Assembly (NCBI GenBank): GCA_002450035.1
Contig: DJYF01000059.1
Span: 1-7,256, forward strand
Direction of reading: 5' to 3'
DNA: 7,256 nt
Origin: Caryophanales bacterium UBA6985
GTDB taxonomy: Bacteria; Bacillota_I; Bacilli_A; RF39; UBA660
The position numbers and the translations under genes were made by a program. Under the pieces are notes generated by a model. It ran no database searches and was not told the origin of the DNA. It saw nothing but the letters and a program-made list of their open reading frames with translations. The stretch's first letter is position 1. The number at the start of each line of letters is the position of its first letter. Positions 6,847 through 7,256 of the stretch are shown piece after piece.

Positions 6847-7065
6847 ATGAAATTAGAACAACTTAAAAAAGAACTTTCCAATGCTTATATAGATTTAGGA
6901 AATGGATTTAAATTTTCTATAGAAGATATAGTGAAAGAATCTCATGATATATATGGTGAGAGTATTATAATTAAAGTTCATTCAAGTTCAAAAAGATGGA
7001 TTGAAATAGAACAAAAATTAAAAAACAATGAAACTAAGAATTTTAAAAAAGAAGAATCCAAATAA
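6847..7065 (+). CDS. Small hypothetical phage protein, 72 aa
   Basis: This 72-residue protein starts at an ATG in an A/T-rich leader (ACTTAATAATATG) without a Shine-Dalgarno. It begins MKLEQLKKELSNAYIDLGNG, continues FKFSIEDIVKESHDIYGESI and has the segment IIIKVHSSSKRWIEIEQKLK before a very lysine-rich tail. No named family is recognised. Its start lies just downstream of the terminator-like hairpin at 6806-6834, so expression may depend on readthrough. Its last 38 bases overlap the next ORF in another frame. Coding probability is supported by the amphipathic opening and the run of overlapping downstream starts; function unknown. Confidence 0.7.
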   Translation: MKLEQLKKELSNAYIDLGNGFKFSIEDIVKESHDIYGESIIIKVHSSSKRWIEIEQKLKNNETKNFKKEESK

Positions 7066-7180
7066 ATTGCAAAGAATTTGGATTAAACATTTAATAAAAT
7101 GGATTAAATTAGAAACTGAATACGTGTCTATTAAAAAATATTATATTAAATCTTGTAAAAATCACTTGAATTATGGATAA
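7028..7180 (+). CDS. Very basic 50-aa hypothetical ORF overlapping its neighbours
   Basis: A 50-residue ORF begins at ATG 7028 inside the 3' end of the previous gene (38-base overlap, different frame) and ends at TAA 7180, overlapping the next start by eight bases. It reads MKLRILKKKNPNKLQRIWIK and ends KSCKNHLNYG. It is strongly basic, with a tryptophan/isoleucine-rich middle (WIKHLIKWIKLE) that could be an amphipathic helix. The DNA is extremely AT-rich (11 of 60 bases G or C at 7081-7140), so a chance ORF of this size is possible. The chained overlaps on both sides and the lack of any other gene at 7066-7172 favour a real gene. Function unknown. Confidence 0.5.
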   Translation: MKLRILKKKNPNKLQRIWIKHLIKWIKLETEYVSIKKYYIKSCKNHLNYG

Positions 7181-7256
7181 AAATATTATAGATTTCAGTA
7201 AATATGATGAATTTATAGCTGAACAGTATGAAAAAGAAGATGAATTCTATAAAGAA
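7173..7256 (+). CDS. Start of an acidic hypothetical protein, cut off by the window edge
   Basis: An ATG at 7173, overlapping the preceding stop by eight bases, opens a frame that stays open to the end of the window (28 codons). It reads MDKNIIDFSKYDEFIAEQYE and ends KEDEFYKE. It is acidic, in contrast to the basic ORF before it, and probably helical. The 3' end is outside the window. The overlapping start suggests it belongs to the same transcript. Function cannot be inferred. Confidence 0.65.
   Translation, partial: MDKNIIDFSKYDEFIAEQYEKEDEFYKE

Noticed and set aside
1..7256. CRISPR array, insertion sequence, integrase or attachment-site pair
   Set aside because: No regularly spaced repeats, no terminal inverted repeats with a transposase, and no recombinase motif were found.

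Overview
The window looks like part of a tailed bacteriophage genome, free or integrated, from a gut-type Bacteroidota host. Three things point there. The long minus-strand gene opens with the IPGRLHS...GADQIYDD anchor found on tail fibres of Bacteroides and crAss-like phages. The next gene carries BspA-type leucine-rich repeats. The left-hand small genes resemble hypothetical proteins that recur in Bacteroides phages and prophages. The DNA is AT-rich. I cannot assign a genus; crAss-like or Lak-like phages of Bacteroides or Prevotella are the best guesses.

Layout. Positions 2-1415 hold five tightly packed small plus-strand genes of unknown function, the first cut by the window edge. They end at a hairpin (1414-1451) that can terminate transcription from both sides. 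Positions 1494-6130 hold two minus-strand genes five bases apart: a 1257-residue tail-fibre protein ending in a calcineurin-like metallophosphoesterase domain, and a 285-residue BspA-like adhesin. A 142-base divergent intergenic region with a palindrome (6131-6272) follows. To its right are small, very AT-rich plus-strand genes, two before and three after a 221-base gene-free stretch (6626-6846). That stretch looks like a structured RNA leader ending in an intrinsic terminator just before the next start codon.

The main observation is stop-codon recoding. Under the standard code the tail region breaks into several fragments. Every break in the two genes is TAG (six in the fibre gene, one in the adhesin gene), all in one frame, and both genes end at TAA. 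Reading TAG as glutamine restores full-length proteins, including the conserved GADQIYDD and NQ..LN anchor. A neighbouring plus-strand gene ends at TAG two bases before the next ATG, so TAG seems to be a real stop there. This fits the known pattern in some gut phages, where late structural genes are TAG-recoded and other genes are not. No suppressor tRNA was found in the window.

Working model: the two minus-strand genes form a late host-recognition module in which the fibre is anchored by its N-terminus and displays an enzymatic tip, and the BspA-like protein adds a second adhesin. The flanking small genes are probably early or accessory.
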